Assembly: GCF_018130615.1 (NCBI RefSeq) | Contig: NZ_JAFCKB010000021.1 | Location: 62,001 to 126,000, forward strand | DNA from: Bradyrhizobium manausense | GTDB taxonomy: Bacteria; Pseudomonadota; Alphaproteobacteria; Rhizobiales; Xanthobacteraceae | Direction of reading: 5' to 3' | Length of the DNA: 64,000 bases | Shown here: piece by piece, positions 7,662 through 17,219 of the stretch | Position numbering within the stretch: position 1 is the first letter of the stretch | Layout: every line of letters begins with the position of its first letter | Program-made: the position numbers and the translations under genes | Notes under the pieces: model-generated | What the model saw: only the letters and a program-made list of their open reading frames with translations | Database searches by the model: none | Told to the model about the DNA's origin: nothing

Positions 7662-8962
7662 GACCGCCGCTCCAGCCAGCGCTCGGCAATGCCGATCACG
7701 TGCTCGCGAAGGCCATCATCGGCGATCTGCTCGATCGCCTCGCCAACGAACGCCTGGATCAGCAGCGCCTGGGCCTGCTTCTCCGGCAGGCCGCGGGCCT
7801 TCAGGTAGAACAAGAGGCTGTCGTCCAAGGCGCCGGCGGTGGCGCCGTGGCCGCAGGAGACGTCATCGGCGAAGATCTCGAGCTCCGGCTTGTTGTCGGC
7901 CTCGGCTTCGTCCGAGAGCAGCAACGCACGGGTCATCATCTTGCCGTCGGTTTTCTGCGCGTCGGGACGAACGATGATGCGGCCCTGAAACACCGAGTGG
8001 GCGCGATCGTCGATCACGGCACGGAAGACTTCGCGGCTGACGCAGTTCGGCACGGCATGGTCGACCACCAGCGTGGTGTCGCCATGCTCGGTCTTCTGCA
8101 GCAGGTTGACGCCATTGGCCGAGAGCTCACTGCCCTCACCCGCCAGCGTGATGAAACCCTGCAGGCGGCTGACCGCGGCCCCCGTGGTCATGTTGAAAAA
8201 GTTGAACTTCACATTGGCGCCGATGGTGACGAAATGCGACGAGACGTTCACGGCGTCAGGCGCGTCGTCCATCAGGCGGATATGTGCGACATCGGCATCG
8301 TCGCCGACCGTGACGGTCAAGGCGTCGTTGACCTGGTAGGCCTTGGCGCCAGCCGCAACGAAGCTCTCGACGATGGTGGCACGCGCGCCCTTCCCGATCG
8401 CGACTTGCGAGCGGGTGAAGCCAGATGCGGAAGCCGCCGTCGCAATGTGGATGATCTGGATCGGCGCGGACAGCTGCGTGCCGTCGGCAATCGACAGCAC
8501 CACACCGTCGGTCGCCATGGCAGCGTTCAGCGCGATCACGGCGTCGGTGGCGGCGGTCGTCAGCAGACCCGAATCTTTCTCCAGCGCTTCCCGCAACGTC
8601 TTGAAGCTCACCTCGGAGGCAAGCGCCTTGACATCGGACAGATCAGCCGCGAACACACCGTCAACCAGCACCAGCTTGCGGGCGCCCACGATCGCGTGTG
8701 TCTTCACGGCGTCCGCAGCGCGCTTCAGCGCGGCCGCATCGGGCGCGGCTGCCAGCGGCGGCACCTCGCCGACCAGCGCGCGCAGGTCGGTGTATTTCCA
8801 TTCCTCGATCCGGCGGTGCGGCAGGCCGAGACGCTCATAGGTCTCGAACGCCTCGCGGCGGACCGCGATTACGGACGGCGAACCCGCCAGGCGGCCTTCG
8901 GCGCTGGCGAACAGATCGCTCACCGCGCGGCCGTTCCCGGTCTTAGCCACAGCAACGTTCAT
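7658..8962 (-). CDS. sufD: Fe-S assembly protein SufD
   Basis: A 434-residue partner of SufB in the SufBC2D scaffold. Recognisable segments are RRIEEWKYTDLRAL near the N-terminus, and a C-terminal region with DDVSCGHGATAG, LLFYLKARGL and AQALLIQAFVGE that is shared by SufB and SufD; the His in CGHGAT is the conserved cluster-assembly histidine. I chose the ATG at 8962, giving MNVAVAKTG; the open frame continues much further upstream but only as a shadow inside sufC. The gap to sufC is 11 bases. Confidence 0.95.
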   Translation of the reverse strand: MNVAVAKTGNGRAVSDLFASAEGRLAGSPSVIAVRREAFETYERLGLPHRRIEEWKYTDLRALVGEVPPLAAAPDAAALKRAADAVKTHAIVGARKLVLVDGVFAADLSDVKALASEVSFKTLREALEKDSGLLTTAATDAVIALNAAMATDGVVLSIADGTQLSAPIQIIHIATAASASGFTRSQVAIGKGARATIVESFVAAGAKAYQVNDALTVTVGDDADVAHIRLMDDAPDAVNVSSHFVTIGANVKFNFFNMTTGAAVSRLQGFITLAGEGSELSANGVNLLQKTEHGDTTLVVDHAVPNCVSREVFRAVIDDRAHSVFQGRIIVRPDAQKTDGKMMTRALLLSDEAEADNKPELEIFADDVSCGHGATAGALDDSLLFYLKARGLPEKQAQALLIQAFVGEAIEQIADDGLREHVIGIAERWLERRS

Positions 8963-8973
8963 CGCAAAATTCC

Positions 8974-9726
8974 TTACGCGGCGTCCTCGAACTGGGCGTA
9001 GCCGGACGCTTCCAGCTCCAGCGCCAATTCCTTGCCGCCGCTCTTCACCACACGGCCCTTCGACATCACGTGCACGACGTCGGGCACGATGTAGTTCAGC
9101 AGCCGCTGATAATGGGTGATCACGACCATCGCGCGGCCCGGCGAGCGAAGCGCGTTGACGCCGTCGGCCGCGATGCGCAGCGCGTCGATGTCGAGGCCCG
9201 AATCCATCTCGTCGAGGATGCACAGGCTCGGCTCGAACAGAGCCATCTGCAGCACCTCGTTGCGCTTCTTCTCGCCGCCGGAGAAGCCGACATTGACGCC
9301 GCGCTTGAGCATGTCCTGCGGAATGTTCAGCGACTTCGAGACCTCGCGGACCTTCTTCAGAAAGTCCGGCGTCGAATATTCGCTCTCACCGCGCGCCTTG
9401 CGCTGTGCGTTCAGCGCCGTGCGCAGGAAGGTCATGGTGGCGACGCCGGGAATCTCGACCGGGTACTGGAACGCCAGGAACACGCCCTTCGCGGCGCGCT
9501 CGTTGGGATCCATTTCCAGAAGGTCCTCGCCCTTGAACAGGATCTGGCCGTCGGTGACCTCATAACCGGGCTTGCCGGCGATGACATGGGAGAGCGTCGA
9601 TTTGCCGGAGCCGTTCGGCCCCATGATCGCGTGCACCTCGCCCTCGTTCACGGTCAGCGTCAGCCCGTGGAGGATCTCACGCTCCTCGACACGAACCTTG
9701 AGGTCTTTCACTTCAAGCAAAGCCAT
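8974..9726 (-). CDS. sufC: Fe-S assembly ATPase SufC
   Basis: A 250-residue soluble ABC-type ATPase that drives the conformational change of the SufBCD scaffold. Motifs: Walker A GPNGSGKST at 36-44, Q-loop in FLAFQYPVEIPG, signature FSGGEKKRNE at 148-157, Walker B ILDEMDSGLD at 170-179, and the H-loop VVITHYQRLL. The start is the ATG at 9726 (MALLEVKDLKV), which gives the usual SufC length. An upstream in-frame start would add non-conserved residues. Confidence 0.97.
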   Translation of the reverse strand: MALLEVKDLKVRVEEREILHGLTLTVNEGEVHAIMGPNGSGKSTLSHVIAGKPGYEVTDGQILFKGEDLLEMDPNERAAKGVFLAFQYPVEIPGVATMTFLRTALNAQRKARGESEYSTPDFLKKVREVSKSLNIPQDMLKRGVNVGFSGGEKKRNEVLQMALFEPSLCILDEMDSGLDIDALRIAADGVNALRSPGRAMVVITHYQRLLNYIVPDVVHVMSKGRVVKSGGKELALELEASGYAQFEDAA

Positions 9727-9787
9727 CTTGGTATCCAGTTTATTCAATTGATGTTTGAGCGCCGTGGCGCACCGCTGGGGTCGGCGA

Positions 9788-11284
<1,497 letters not shown>

Positions 11285-11361
11285 TCCATCCTCCGCTCGC
11301 GGTTTCAAGGACCGCGGTGGATCAAACTCGAACGACTATTACGATGTTTCTGTGCGGAAAG

Positions 11362-11388
11362 CACGGGCTTAGAACAGTTCAAGCCGTG
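11362..11388 (-). promoter_or_regulatory. Near-palindromic operator in the sufB leader
   Basis: CACGGGCTT (11362-11370) and AAGCCGTG (11381-11388) pair apart from one extra G, around the core GAACAGTTC (11372-11380). It is the only clear symmetric element in the gap before sufB. Iron or Fe-S regulators (Irr, RirA, IscR) act at suf promoters in related bacteria; the sequence only partly resembles an Irr-type box, so which protein binds is open. It could also form an RNA hairpin. Confidence 0.45.
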
Positions 11389-11397
11389 TTTCGTCGC

Positions 11398-12537
11398 TTA
11401 GGCTCTAAGTAGGGTATTACCGAGCTTTCGCCAAGCCTCTAACGCCCTATTGATGTCCGCCGGTTCCGTGGACCAGCCCAGACTGAGACGCACCGCTCCC
11501 TGGGCAACGGTGCCATCGAATCCCATGGCCGAGAGCACGTGGGAGGGCTGAACCTTCCCGGAGGAGCAGGCGGAACCGGAGGAGACCGCGATGCCTTCGA
11601 GGTCGAAGCCGATCACGGCGGTCTCGGCCTTCAGACCCGGCGCAGTGAAGAGAACGGTATTTGGCAACCGCGCAACCTGATCCGCGAAGATCGTCGCGCC
11701 GGCGACCGCCCGAAGGCCGTTTTCCAAGCGATCTCTAAGGGTTGTCATCCGCTTCGCATCCTCCGGCAGAGCCTGAAGCGCAGCTTTCACCGCCGCGCCG
11801 AAGGCCGCGATACCGGCGACATTCTCGGTTCCCGCCCGCCGGCCGAGCTCCTGCCCGCCACCGCGCAGGACCGGTTCCAACCCAGCAAGCCCCTCCGCCA
11901 CGATCAGCGCACCGACGCCCTTCGGACCACCGATCTTGTGCGCAGAAAAGGTCGCAAGGTCCGCGCCTATCGCATTAATATTGAACGCAATTTTGCCGAG
12001 CGCCTGGATCGCATCGACGTGCAGAAGGCCGCCGGCCTCGCGGACGATCCGCGCCGCCTCCGCGACCGGCTGGAGCGTGCCGGTCTCGTTATTGGCCGCC
12101 ATGACCGAGACCAGCGCCGGCGGGCCGTCGGCGAGCAGAGCGCGGAGATGATCGAGATCGACGATCCCGGAGCGCGTGACCCGGATCTGGCTGATGCGCT
12201 CTGCCGGCAACCGGCCCCCCGCCAGCACCGAGGCATGTTCGATCGCGGAGACCAGAAGCCGCTGCACCGGCTCGCCCGCCCCCCCGCGCAGGCCGGGTGA
12301 CAGCGCCAGCGCATTGGCTTCGGTTCCGGCGGACGTGAACACGACGTTCCGGGGCAGCGCGCCCACCGCGGCCGCCAGCGTGGCACGGGCCTCCTCGACC
12401 AGCCGCCGTGCTTCCCGCCCCTCGGCATGGACCGAGGACGGATTGCCAATCCGCTCATAGGCGGCGACCATCGCCGCCCGCGCCTCGGGGCGCAGCGGCG
12501 TGGTCGCATTCCAGTCGAGATAGACGCGGTTTGGCAT
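11398..12537 (-). CDS. Cysteine desulfurase, group I (NifS/IscS-like)
   Basis: A 379-residue PLP enzyme and the second desulfurase of the cluster. PLP lysine: Lys201 in FSAHKIGGPKG. Active-site cysteine: Cys324 in the longer loop SSGSACSSGK, which marks group I (NifS/IscS) enzymes, unlike the group II SufS downstream. Other blocks: LDWNATTPLRP, the GNPSSVH segment and GGGQELGRRAGTEN. This two-desulfurase arrangement is common in alphaproteobacterial suf clusters. No IscR/Rrf2 regulator precedes it. Only 45 bases separate it from the acyltransferase gene upstream on the same strand, so read-through from there is possible; GAGGG lies just before the ATG. Confidence 0.93.
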   Translation of the reverse strand: MPNRVYLDWNATTPLRPEARAAMVAAYERIGNPSSVHAEGREARRLVEEARATLAAAVGALPRNVVFTSAGTEANALALSPGLRGGAGEPVQRLLVSAIEHASVLAGGRLPAERISQIRVTRSGIVDLDHLRALLADGPPALVSVMAANNETGTLQPVAEAARIVREAGGLLHVDAIQALGKIAFNINAIGADLATFSAHKIGGPKGVGALIVAEGLAGLEPVLRGGGQELGRRAGTENVAGIAAFGAAVKAALQALPEDAKRMTTLRDRLENGLRAVAGATIFADQVARLPNTVLFTAPGLKAETAVIGFDLEGIAVSSGSACSSGKVQPSHVLSAMGFDGTVAQGAVRLSLGWSTEPADINRALEAWRKLGNTLLRA

Positions 12538-12582
12538 GGCGCCCTCTTAGCACCTTTTGCCATCAAGCCAATTGGAAGCGCA

Positions 12583-13773
12583 TCAGGCTGGCTGTTGCCG
12601 CGCGATTCCGGCGGTTGAACGGGGTTCCATCCGCAGCCCGAACAGCGGACGCAGCCAGCCAATGCGCCGCGCGACTTCGTAACTGACCAGACAGGTGAGC
12701 GCGGTGCCCGCGATCACGATGGCGGCCTCGCTTCCAGCAGACAGTCCGCTGTCCCGCAGCGCGTGCGCGATCACGATGATCGCGGTCTGATGCACGATGT
12801 AATAGGGGAAGATCGCATCGGTCAGATAGCGGCGCACCGGACCATCGGCCGTCAAATGGCGTCGTGCAAAGCCGAGAACGGCCACCATCGCGATCCACTG
12901 ATAGCAGCCATAGACCGAGCCGGCGAACCATCGCAGCATCAGCGACCGCGGGAACCAGCCGGCAAAAATGAGGATGAAGGCGGTGAAGCAAGCGGCACCA
13001 AGCGCCAGCGCCACCCACCGTTGCCGCTCGATGTCATGCCAGACACGATCTTGGCGCGCGAGCAGGAAACCGATCAGGAATGCGGTCGCGTAGTCCGCGT
13101 GGTTGTACCAGTCGCCGAACAGCGCATGCGTCGATGGAAAGATCGGTGACAGAAACAGCCGCCAGGCGGCAAACAGCAGGCACGGAAGCAGCAGCCACGG
13201 GCCTGTAAGCGCGGCCGCCAACTTGTCACCAATCCGATCTGCGGCCGTCGGCCACAGGGACAGCACGCCAGCCAGGGCCATCGTATAGACCCAGAGATAG
13301 ACCACGAACCAGAGATGGTTCCAGGTCGGCTGCACGATGCAGGGGTTCGGACAAAACTGCGCGCTGAACGCCAGATAATGGTGGAGATAGTAGTCGGCGA
13401 AACCTGCCGGATAGCCGAGGCTCTCGACGATCTGGAGATAGGATTGCGGCGGCACGATCACGAGCATGCCGAAGATCAGCGGGATCAGCAGCCGCATCGA
13501 CCGCGCGCGGACGAACGCGGCGAGGCGGACCTTCCTCAGCATGAAACGGCTGGCAACCCCGGAGACCAGGAACAGCAGCGACAGCCGCCAGGGATTGAGG
13601 ACCAGCATCACGGGCTCGAGCCAGGTGAGCCGGTGCTCGCTCTTGATGTGAAATCCCCAGGACACGTAGAGCATGCCGACGTGGTAGAAGATCAGGAGCC
13701 CAAAGGCTAAAATCCGCACCCAGTCCAAATCGACGCGTCGTTCCGGGTTTGATGCTTGCTGCGGTGTTGACAT
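12583..13773 (-). CDS. Membrane acyltransferase, acyltransferase-3 family
   Basis: A 396-residue integral membrane protein with about ten hydrophobic segments. The N-terminal RVDLDWVRILAFGLLIFYHVGM is the family hallmark with its conserved His (shown only in part: LDWVRILAF, FYHVGM). Family members transfer acyl groups such as acetyl or succinyl to extracytoplasmic sugars (OPG modification, Nod factor, O-antigen) from the cytoplasmic side. The substrate here is unknown. The ATG at 13773 has AAGGAG about 8 bases upstream. The gene is divergent from a LytTR regulator with only 44 bases between start codons, which suggests joint control. Confidence 0.88.
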   Translation of the reverse strand: MSTPQQASNPERRVDLDWVRILAFGLLIFYHVGMLYVSWGFHIKSEHRLTWLEPVMLVLNPWRLSLLFLVSGVASRFMLRKVRLAAFVRARSMRLLIPLIFGMLVIVPPQSYLQIVESLGYPAGFADYYLHHYLAFSAQFCPNPCIVQPTWNHLWFVVYLWVYTMALAGVLSLWPTAADRIGDKLAAALTGPWLLLPCLLFAAWRLFLSPIFPSTHALFGDWYNHADYATAFLIGFLLARQDRVWHDIERQRWVALALGAACFTAFILIFAGWFPRSLMLRWFAGSVYGCYQWIAMVAVLGFARRHLTADGPVRRYLTDAIFPYYIVHQTAIIVIAHALRDSGLSAGSEAAIVIAGTALTCLVSYEVARRIGWLRPLFGLRMEPRSTAGIARQQPA

Positions 13774-13817
13774 GGTTCTCTGCTCCTTGACGGCTCGGCA
13801 AATGCGGTTTTCGAGCC

Positions 13818-14768
13818 ATGGCTGACGGCCAAAATGCCCCCGAAACGGAGCCCGTCGAGACGGTTTGGGATCAGAACCGAGCGCCAGGGGATGAGGTGTC
13901 GCCATCAGGGACGAGCGGTTGGTCCCGCGGGATCAGTGGCGATTGGATGATGTTCGCGGCGATGGCCGCCATTGCGCTCGCCATCGGCATCGTCAACGCG
14001 CTCTCCGGCGCGCAGGACGCTGCCTGGCGCGGCGACAGTGCCGATATCGGCCGACGCCTCTTCTGGGAGATGACGAGCATCATCGTTATCCTGGCGTTGG
14101 TGCCGATCCTGATGCTGGCGGTCCGGCACATGCGCCAGACGACGGGCCTGGCGGCGCGGACCGGGATGGGTGTGGCCGCCCTGCTCGGCTTCTCGGCCCT
14201 TCACATTGCCGGCATGGTGGGCTTGCGGAAACTCATGCTCTGGCTCGCGGGCAGTGCCTACGACTTCCATTTCTCGCTGGCGTCAGTCCTTTATGAGTTC
14301 CGCAAGGATGTGGTGACCGCATTGCTGATCGGGGCCACGCTCTGGCTGCTCGAAAGCCGTCGCGAGCTGCGCAGGGCCGCACAACAAGCCCTGTCCATGC
14401 CAGCCGCCCTGCGGGAGCAACCGTCTCCCGATTTGATCTGGCTCCGGGATGGCACCAGCCGCATTCGCGTCGCGCCGCGCGACATCCTGTGGGTCGCCTC
14501 TGCCGGCAACTACATCGAATACAGCCTCGCCAACGGCACCCAGCACCTGATCCGGGGGACGCTCGCTGCGACTGAAAGCGAGCTCGGCCGCTTCGCCATC
14601 GTGCGCGTTCACCGGACGAGACTTGCCAATCTCGACCGGGTCAGCGGCGTGGACTTCAAGCCGTCGGGGGATTTCGAGCTCACATTCGACAATGGCAAGA
14701 CGCTGGGCGGCAGCCGCCGCTATCGGCCCGCTGTCGCCGCGCTCGGAGGCCGCACAGCACCGGCGTGA
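13818..14768 (+). CDS. Membrane-anchored LytTR-family DNA-binding regulator
   Basis: A 316-residue protein with four predicted membrane helices (roughly residues 43-63, 87-107, 123-143 and 158-182) and a C-terminal LytTR DNA-binding domain (about 205-310; core ILWVASAGNYIEY, HLIRGTL, FAIVRVHRTRLAN). There is no receiver domain, so it is not a two-component response regulator; the membrane part probably senses the signal. LytTR proteins bind direct repeats, but the gap to the divergent acyltransferase gene is too short to hold more than one site. It most likely controls that acyltransferase. This pairing interrupts the region between suf and the alpha/beta hydrolase. Confidence 0.85.
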   Translation: MADGQNAPETEPVETVWDQNRAPGDEVSPSGTSGWSRGISGDWMMFAAMAAIALAIGIVNALSGAQDAAWRGDSADIGRRLFWEMTSIIVILALVPILMLAVRHMRQTTGLAARTGMGVAALLGFSALHIAGMVGLRKLMLWLAGSAYDFHFSLASVLYEFRKDVVTALLIGATLWLLESRRELRRAAQQALSMPAALREQPSPDLIWLRDGTSRIRVAPRDILWVASAGNYIEYSLANGTQHLIRGTLAATESELGRFAIVRVHRTRLANLDRVSGVDFKPSGDFELTFDNGKTLGGSRRYRPAVAALGGRTAPA

Positions 14769-15118
14769 ATCGCTCGCGGGAGCGCCCGACGGTCGATAAA
14801 CGGCCGTGATTCCAATCAGTTGCCGCCTCAAATGCGAGGCTGGCCAACACCTCGTTCAATTCCAGCCGCACTTGGCGTGACACCGGGATGGCCGGCTAAG
14901 CACTTGAGCTCATTGATAGATGCCGAAGATGCTTGCTTTTTGCCCCGCAGCCTATGTTAGAACGCGGCCGTCAAGTCACCGCGCGCCGATCGCGCATCAC
15001 CGCGAGGCGCACGCCTTCTCATCCTTCCATTCGCGCTTTCGTCGGCACCTGCCGATGAGGCCACAATCGATTGATTGCCAAGGACCAGCTCTCCAGCACA
15101 TCAATCAAGAGATCATCG
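14769..15118. other. 350-base intergenic region without a recognised gene
   Basis: No convincing coding frame, RNA gene or repeat was found. It must hold the promoter of the downstream alpha/beta hydrolase; TTGCTT at about 14934 with a TATGTT-like element downstream is a weak candidate because the spacing is short. Confidence 0.5.
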
Positions 15119-15766
15119 ATGCCTGAAGTCATTTTCACCGGCCCCGCCGGCCGTCTCGAAGGCCGCTATCACCCGGCCAAGCAGAAGAACGCGCCGATCG
15201 CGATGATCCTGCATCCGCATCCGCAGTTTCACGGCACGATGAACCATCAGATCGTGTACCAGTGCTACTACGCCTTTGCGCATCGCGGCTTCTCGGTGCT
15301 GCGCTTCAACTTCCGCGGCGTCGGCCGCAGCCAGGGCTCATTCGACCACGGCACCGGCGAACTGTCGGACGCGGCGGCAGCCCTCGACTGGGCACAGACC
15401 ATCAATCCCGAAGCGCGCGCCTGCTGGGTCGCCGGCTTCTCCTTCGGTGCCTGGATCGGCATGCAGCTCTTGATGCGCCGTCCCGAGGTCGAAGGCTTCA
15501 TCTCGATTGCGCCGCCGGCCAATCTCTACGACTTCTCGTTCCTTGCGCCCTGCCCGTCGTCGGGCCTGATCGTGCATGGCGAGAAGGACGCGGTGGTGCC
15601 GCCGAAGGACGTCAACACGCTGGTCGAGAAGCTGAAGACGCAGAAGGGCATCGTGATCGACCAGCAGGTCATTCCAGGCGCCAACCACTTCTTCGACGCC
15701 AAGCTCGAGCCGTTGATGGAGACCATCACGGCCTATCTCGACATGCGTCTGGCCAACGTGCGGTAA
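15119..15766 (+). CDS. Alpha/beta hydrolase
   Basis: A 215-residue soluble alpha/beta hydrolase. Recognisable: LHPHPQFHGTMNHQ near residues 31-44 (oxyanion region), FNFRGVGRSQG, the nucleophile elbow AGFSFGAWIG (Ser in GFSFG), an acid residue in HGEKDAVVPP and the C-terminal catalytic His in PGANHFFD. The natural substrate of this subfamily is not known. The ATG at 15119 is preceded by AAGAGA; an upstream ATG at 15071 would add sixteen non-conserved residues. In several relatives such a gene stands next to the suf cysteine desulfurase, which supports the idea that the acyltransferase pair was inserted between them (inference). Confidence 0.87.
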   Translation: MPEVIFTGPAGRLEGRYHPAKQKNAPIAMILHPHPQFHGTMNHQIVYQCYYAFAHRGFSVLRFNFRGVGRSQGSFDHGTGELSDAAAALDWAQTINPEARACWVAGFSFGAWIGMQLLMRRPEVEGFISIAPPANLYDFSFLAPCPSSGLIVHGEKDAVVPPKDVNTLVEKLKTQKGIVIDQQVIPGANHFFDAKLEPLMETITAYLDMRLANVR

Positions 15767-15773
15767 GAATGAC

Positions 15774-16286
15774 ATGGCCGCGTTTGTAGCCCTGCTGCGC
15801 GCGGTCAATGTCGGAGGCACCGGCAAGCTGCCGATGACCGAGCTCAAGGCGATGTGCGAAGAGCTCGGCTTTGGCGCCGTGCGCACCTACATCGCCAGCG
15901 GCAATGTGGTCTTCACCAGCCGCAAATCGGAATCCGCAGTCAAGGCCGCGCTGGAAAAGCGTTTGCACACCTATGCCGGCGCGCCGGTCGGTGTGCTCGT
16001 GCGCAGCGCTGCGGAGATGGCGCGGGTTTTCGCCGACAATCCATTTCCCAAGATGGCGCCCAACCGCACGGTCGCGATCTTCCTCGACAAGGCGCCGCCT
16101 GCGGATACGCTCGCCGGAATTCGCGGTCAGAAGAACGAAGAGGTCAAACTCGGCCGCCGCGAGATCTACGTGCATTACGGCGACGGTATGGGAACGTCAA
16201 AACTCGCGATTCCCGCTGCCAAGCTTGGCACGGCGCGCAACATAAACACGATCGCGACGCTGGCGAAAATGGCCGCGGAACTCTAG
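15774..16286 (+). CDS. DUF1697 protein
   Basis: A 170-residue protein of the DUF1697 family, recognised by FVALLRAVNVGGTGKLPM, YIASGNVVF and the C-terminal NINTIATLAKMA. The biochemical role of the family is unknown. It follows the hydrolase after 7 bases and is probably translated from the same message. A palindromic repeat follows its stop codon. Confidence 0.85.
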   Translation: MAAFVALLRAVNVGGTGKLPMTELKAMCEELGFGAVRTYIASGNVVFTSRKSESAVKAALEKRLHTYAGAPVGVLVRSAAEMARVFADNPFPKMAPNRTVAIFLDKAPPADTLAGIRGQKNEEVKLGRREIYVHYGDGMGTSKLAIPAAKLGTARNINTIATLAKMAAEL

Positions 16287-16299
16287 TGGCTGGCAGGAT

Positions 16300-16365
16300 G
16301 GGCAAAGCGCAGCGTGCCCACCATCTCTCCACCATTGCAGCAGACGCGGTGGGCACGCTTCCGCA
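16300..16365. repeat. Third palindromic repeat of the GTGCCCAC type
   Basis: GCGTGCCCACC (16312-16322) is the exact reverse complement of 16348-16358 across 25 bases. The flanking TGGGCAAAGCG stretch and the inner GTGCCCAC core are shared with the repeat at 4934-5017. It lies in the convergent gap between the DUF1697 and glutathione transferase genes, where it may act as a transcription end. Confidence 0.65.
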
Positions 16366-16412
16366 TCGCTCTTCGAGCGACGCCGGAAGCTTTCCCCCCT
16401 AAAAGAATTCCG

Positions 16413-17114
16413 TCAGGCCGCGAGCTTGAGCAAATGCGCGTCGTGCCGCACGAGGAAGGCGCGCAGCAATTGCACATAGTCTGCGCCGACCGCGGTGCGG
16501 ACGCTCGGACGTTTCGCGAGCTCCGCGCGCCAGGCACGGACCTTCGGCACATCGCGGAAAATGCCGTGATCGGTCAGCTCGTCGAACAGATCGAAATAGC
16601 GGAAGACCGGTGCAAACACCGCATCGACCAGGCTGAACGTCTCGCCTGCGAAATAAGGCCTGGCGCCGAGCGCCGCTTCCACGCGCGCGAATTTTGCCGC
16701 AAGCGCCTGGCGCTTGCTCTCGAACGTCACCGGATCCGTCGTCGTCTCCAAGCCCCAGAGATCGCCGAGGATCGCCGAGCCGAACTCCATCCAGGCACGG
16801 TGCTCGGCGCGCTTCAACGCATCCGCCGGATGCAGCTTCGCGCCGCCTTGCGTCTCCTCGATGTACTCGCAGATCACATTGCTCTCGAACAACGCGACCT
16901 CGCCCTGCTCCGTCGTCACCACCAGCACCGGCACCTTGCCGAGCGGCGACAGTTTCAGGAACCAATCGGGCTTGCTCGCGAGATCGATATCGATCCGCTC
17001 GAACGGCACGCCCTTCTCCTTCAGCGCGATCACCGCGCGCTGCACGTAGGGGCAAAGCTTGTGGCTGATCAGTTTCAATGAAGCGGGCGTTCCGAGTGAA
17101 GCAGTCATGGCCAT
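16413..17114 (-). CDS. Glutathione S-transferase family protein
   Basis: A 233-residue protein with a thioredoxin-like N-terminal half containing KLCPYVQRAVIALKEKG and the glutathione-binding VPVLVV and ESNVICEYIEE segments, then an all-helical C-terminal half. A cysteine (Cys21, in CPYVQR) stands at the active-site position, so it may act as a thiol transferase/omega- or beta-like enzyme rather than a classical conjugating enzyme. I prefer the ATG at 17114 (or 17108): the more upstream ATG at 17165 lies inside the cluster of three operator-like palindromes. The gene has its own upstream control region. Confidence 0.85.
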   Translation of the reverse strand: MAMTASLGTPASLKLISHKLCPYVQRAVIALKEKGVPFERIDIDLASKPDWFLKLSPLGKVPVLVVTTEQGEVALFESNVICEYIEETQGGAKLHPADALKRAEHRAWMEFGSAILGDLWGLETTTDPVTFESKRQALAAKFARVEAALGARPYFAGETFSLVDAVFAPVFRYFDLFDELTDHGIFRDVPKVRAWRAELAKRPSVRTAVGADYVQLLRAFLVRHDAHLLKLAA

Positions 17115-17128
17115 GATCCCGGCGGTTG

Positions 17129-17189
17129 ATGCAGCTGCATCCAACATAGATGCACATGCATACATCCGTCAAGATCCATGCAGTTGCAT
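17129..17189 (-). promoter_or_regulatory. Three ATGCA-N2-TGCAT palindromes upstream of the glutathione transferase gene
   Basis: Copies at 17129-17140, 17150-17161 and 17178-17189 share ATGCA-NN-TGCAT; the first is a perfect 12-base palindrome. Centre-to-centre distances are 21 and 28 bases, the first being two helical turns. Such an array suggests cooperative binding of a dimeric repressor (MarR, TetR or similar). No regulator of this type is encoded next to it. Confidence 0.6.
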
Positions 17190-17219
17190 TAATCGACCGT
17201 GACCTTTGGGCAGTCCTTC

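Noticed and set aside
6546-7808. Long + strand frame opposite sufS
   Set aside because: Shadow of the sufS gene, which carries the intact PLP lysine and cysteine motifs.
14925-14960. Promoter before the alpha/beta hydrolase
   Set aside because: The best -35 and -10 candidates are only about 14 bases apart, so it is not listed as a promoter feature.
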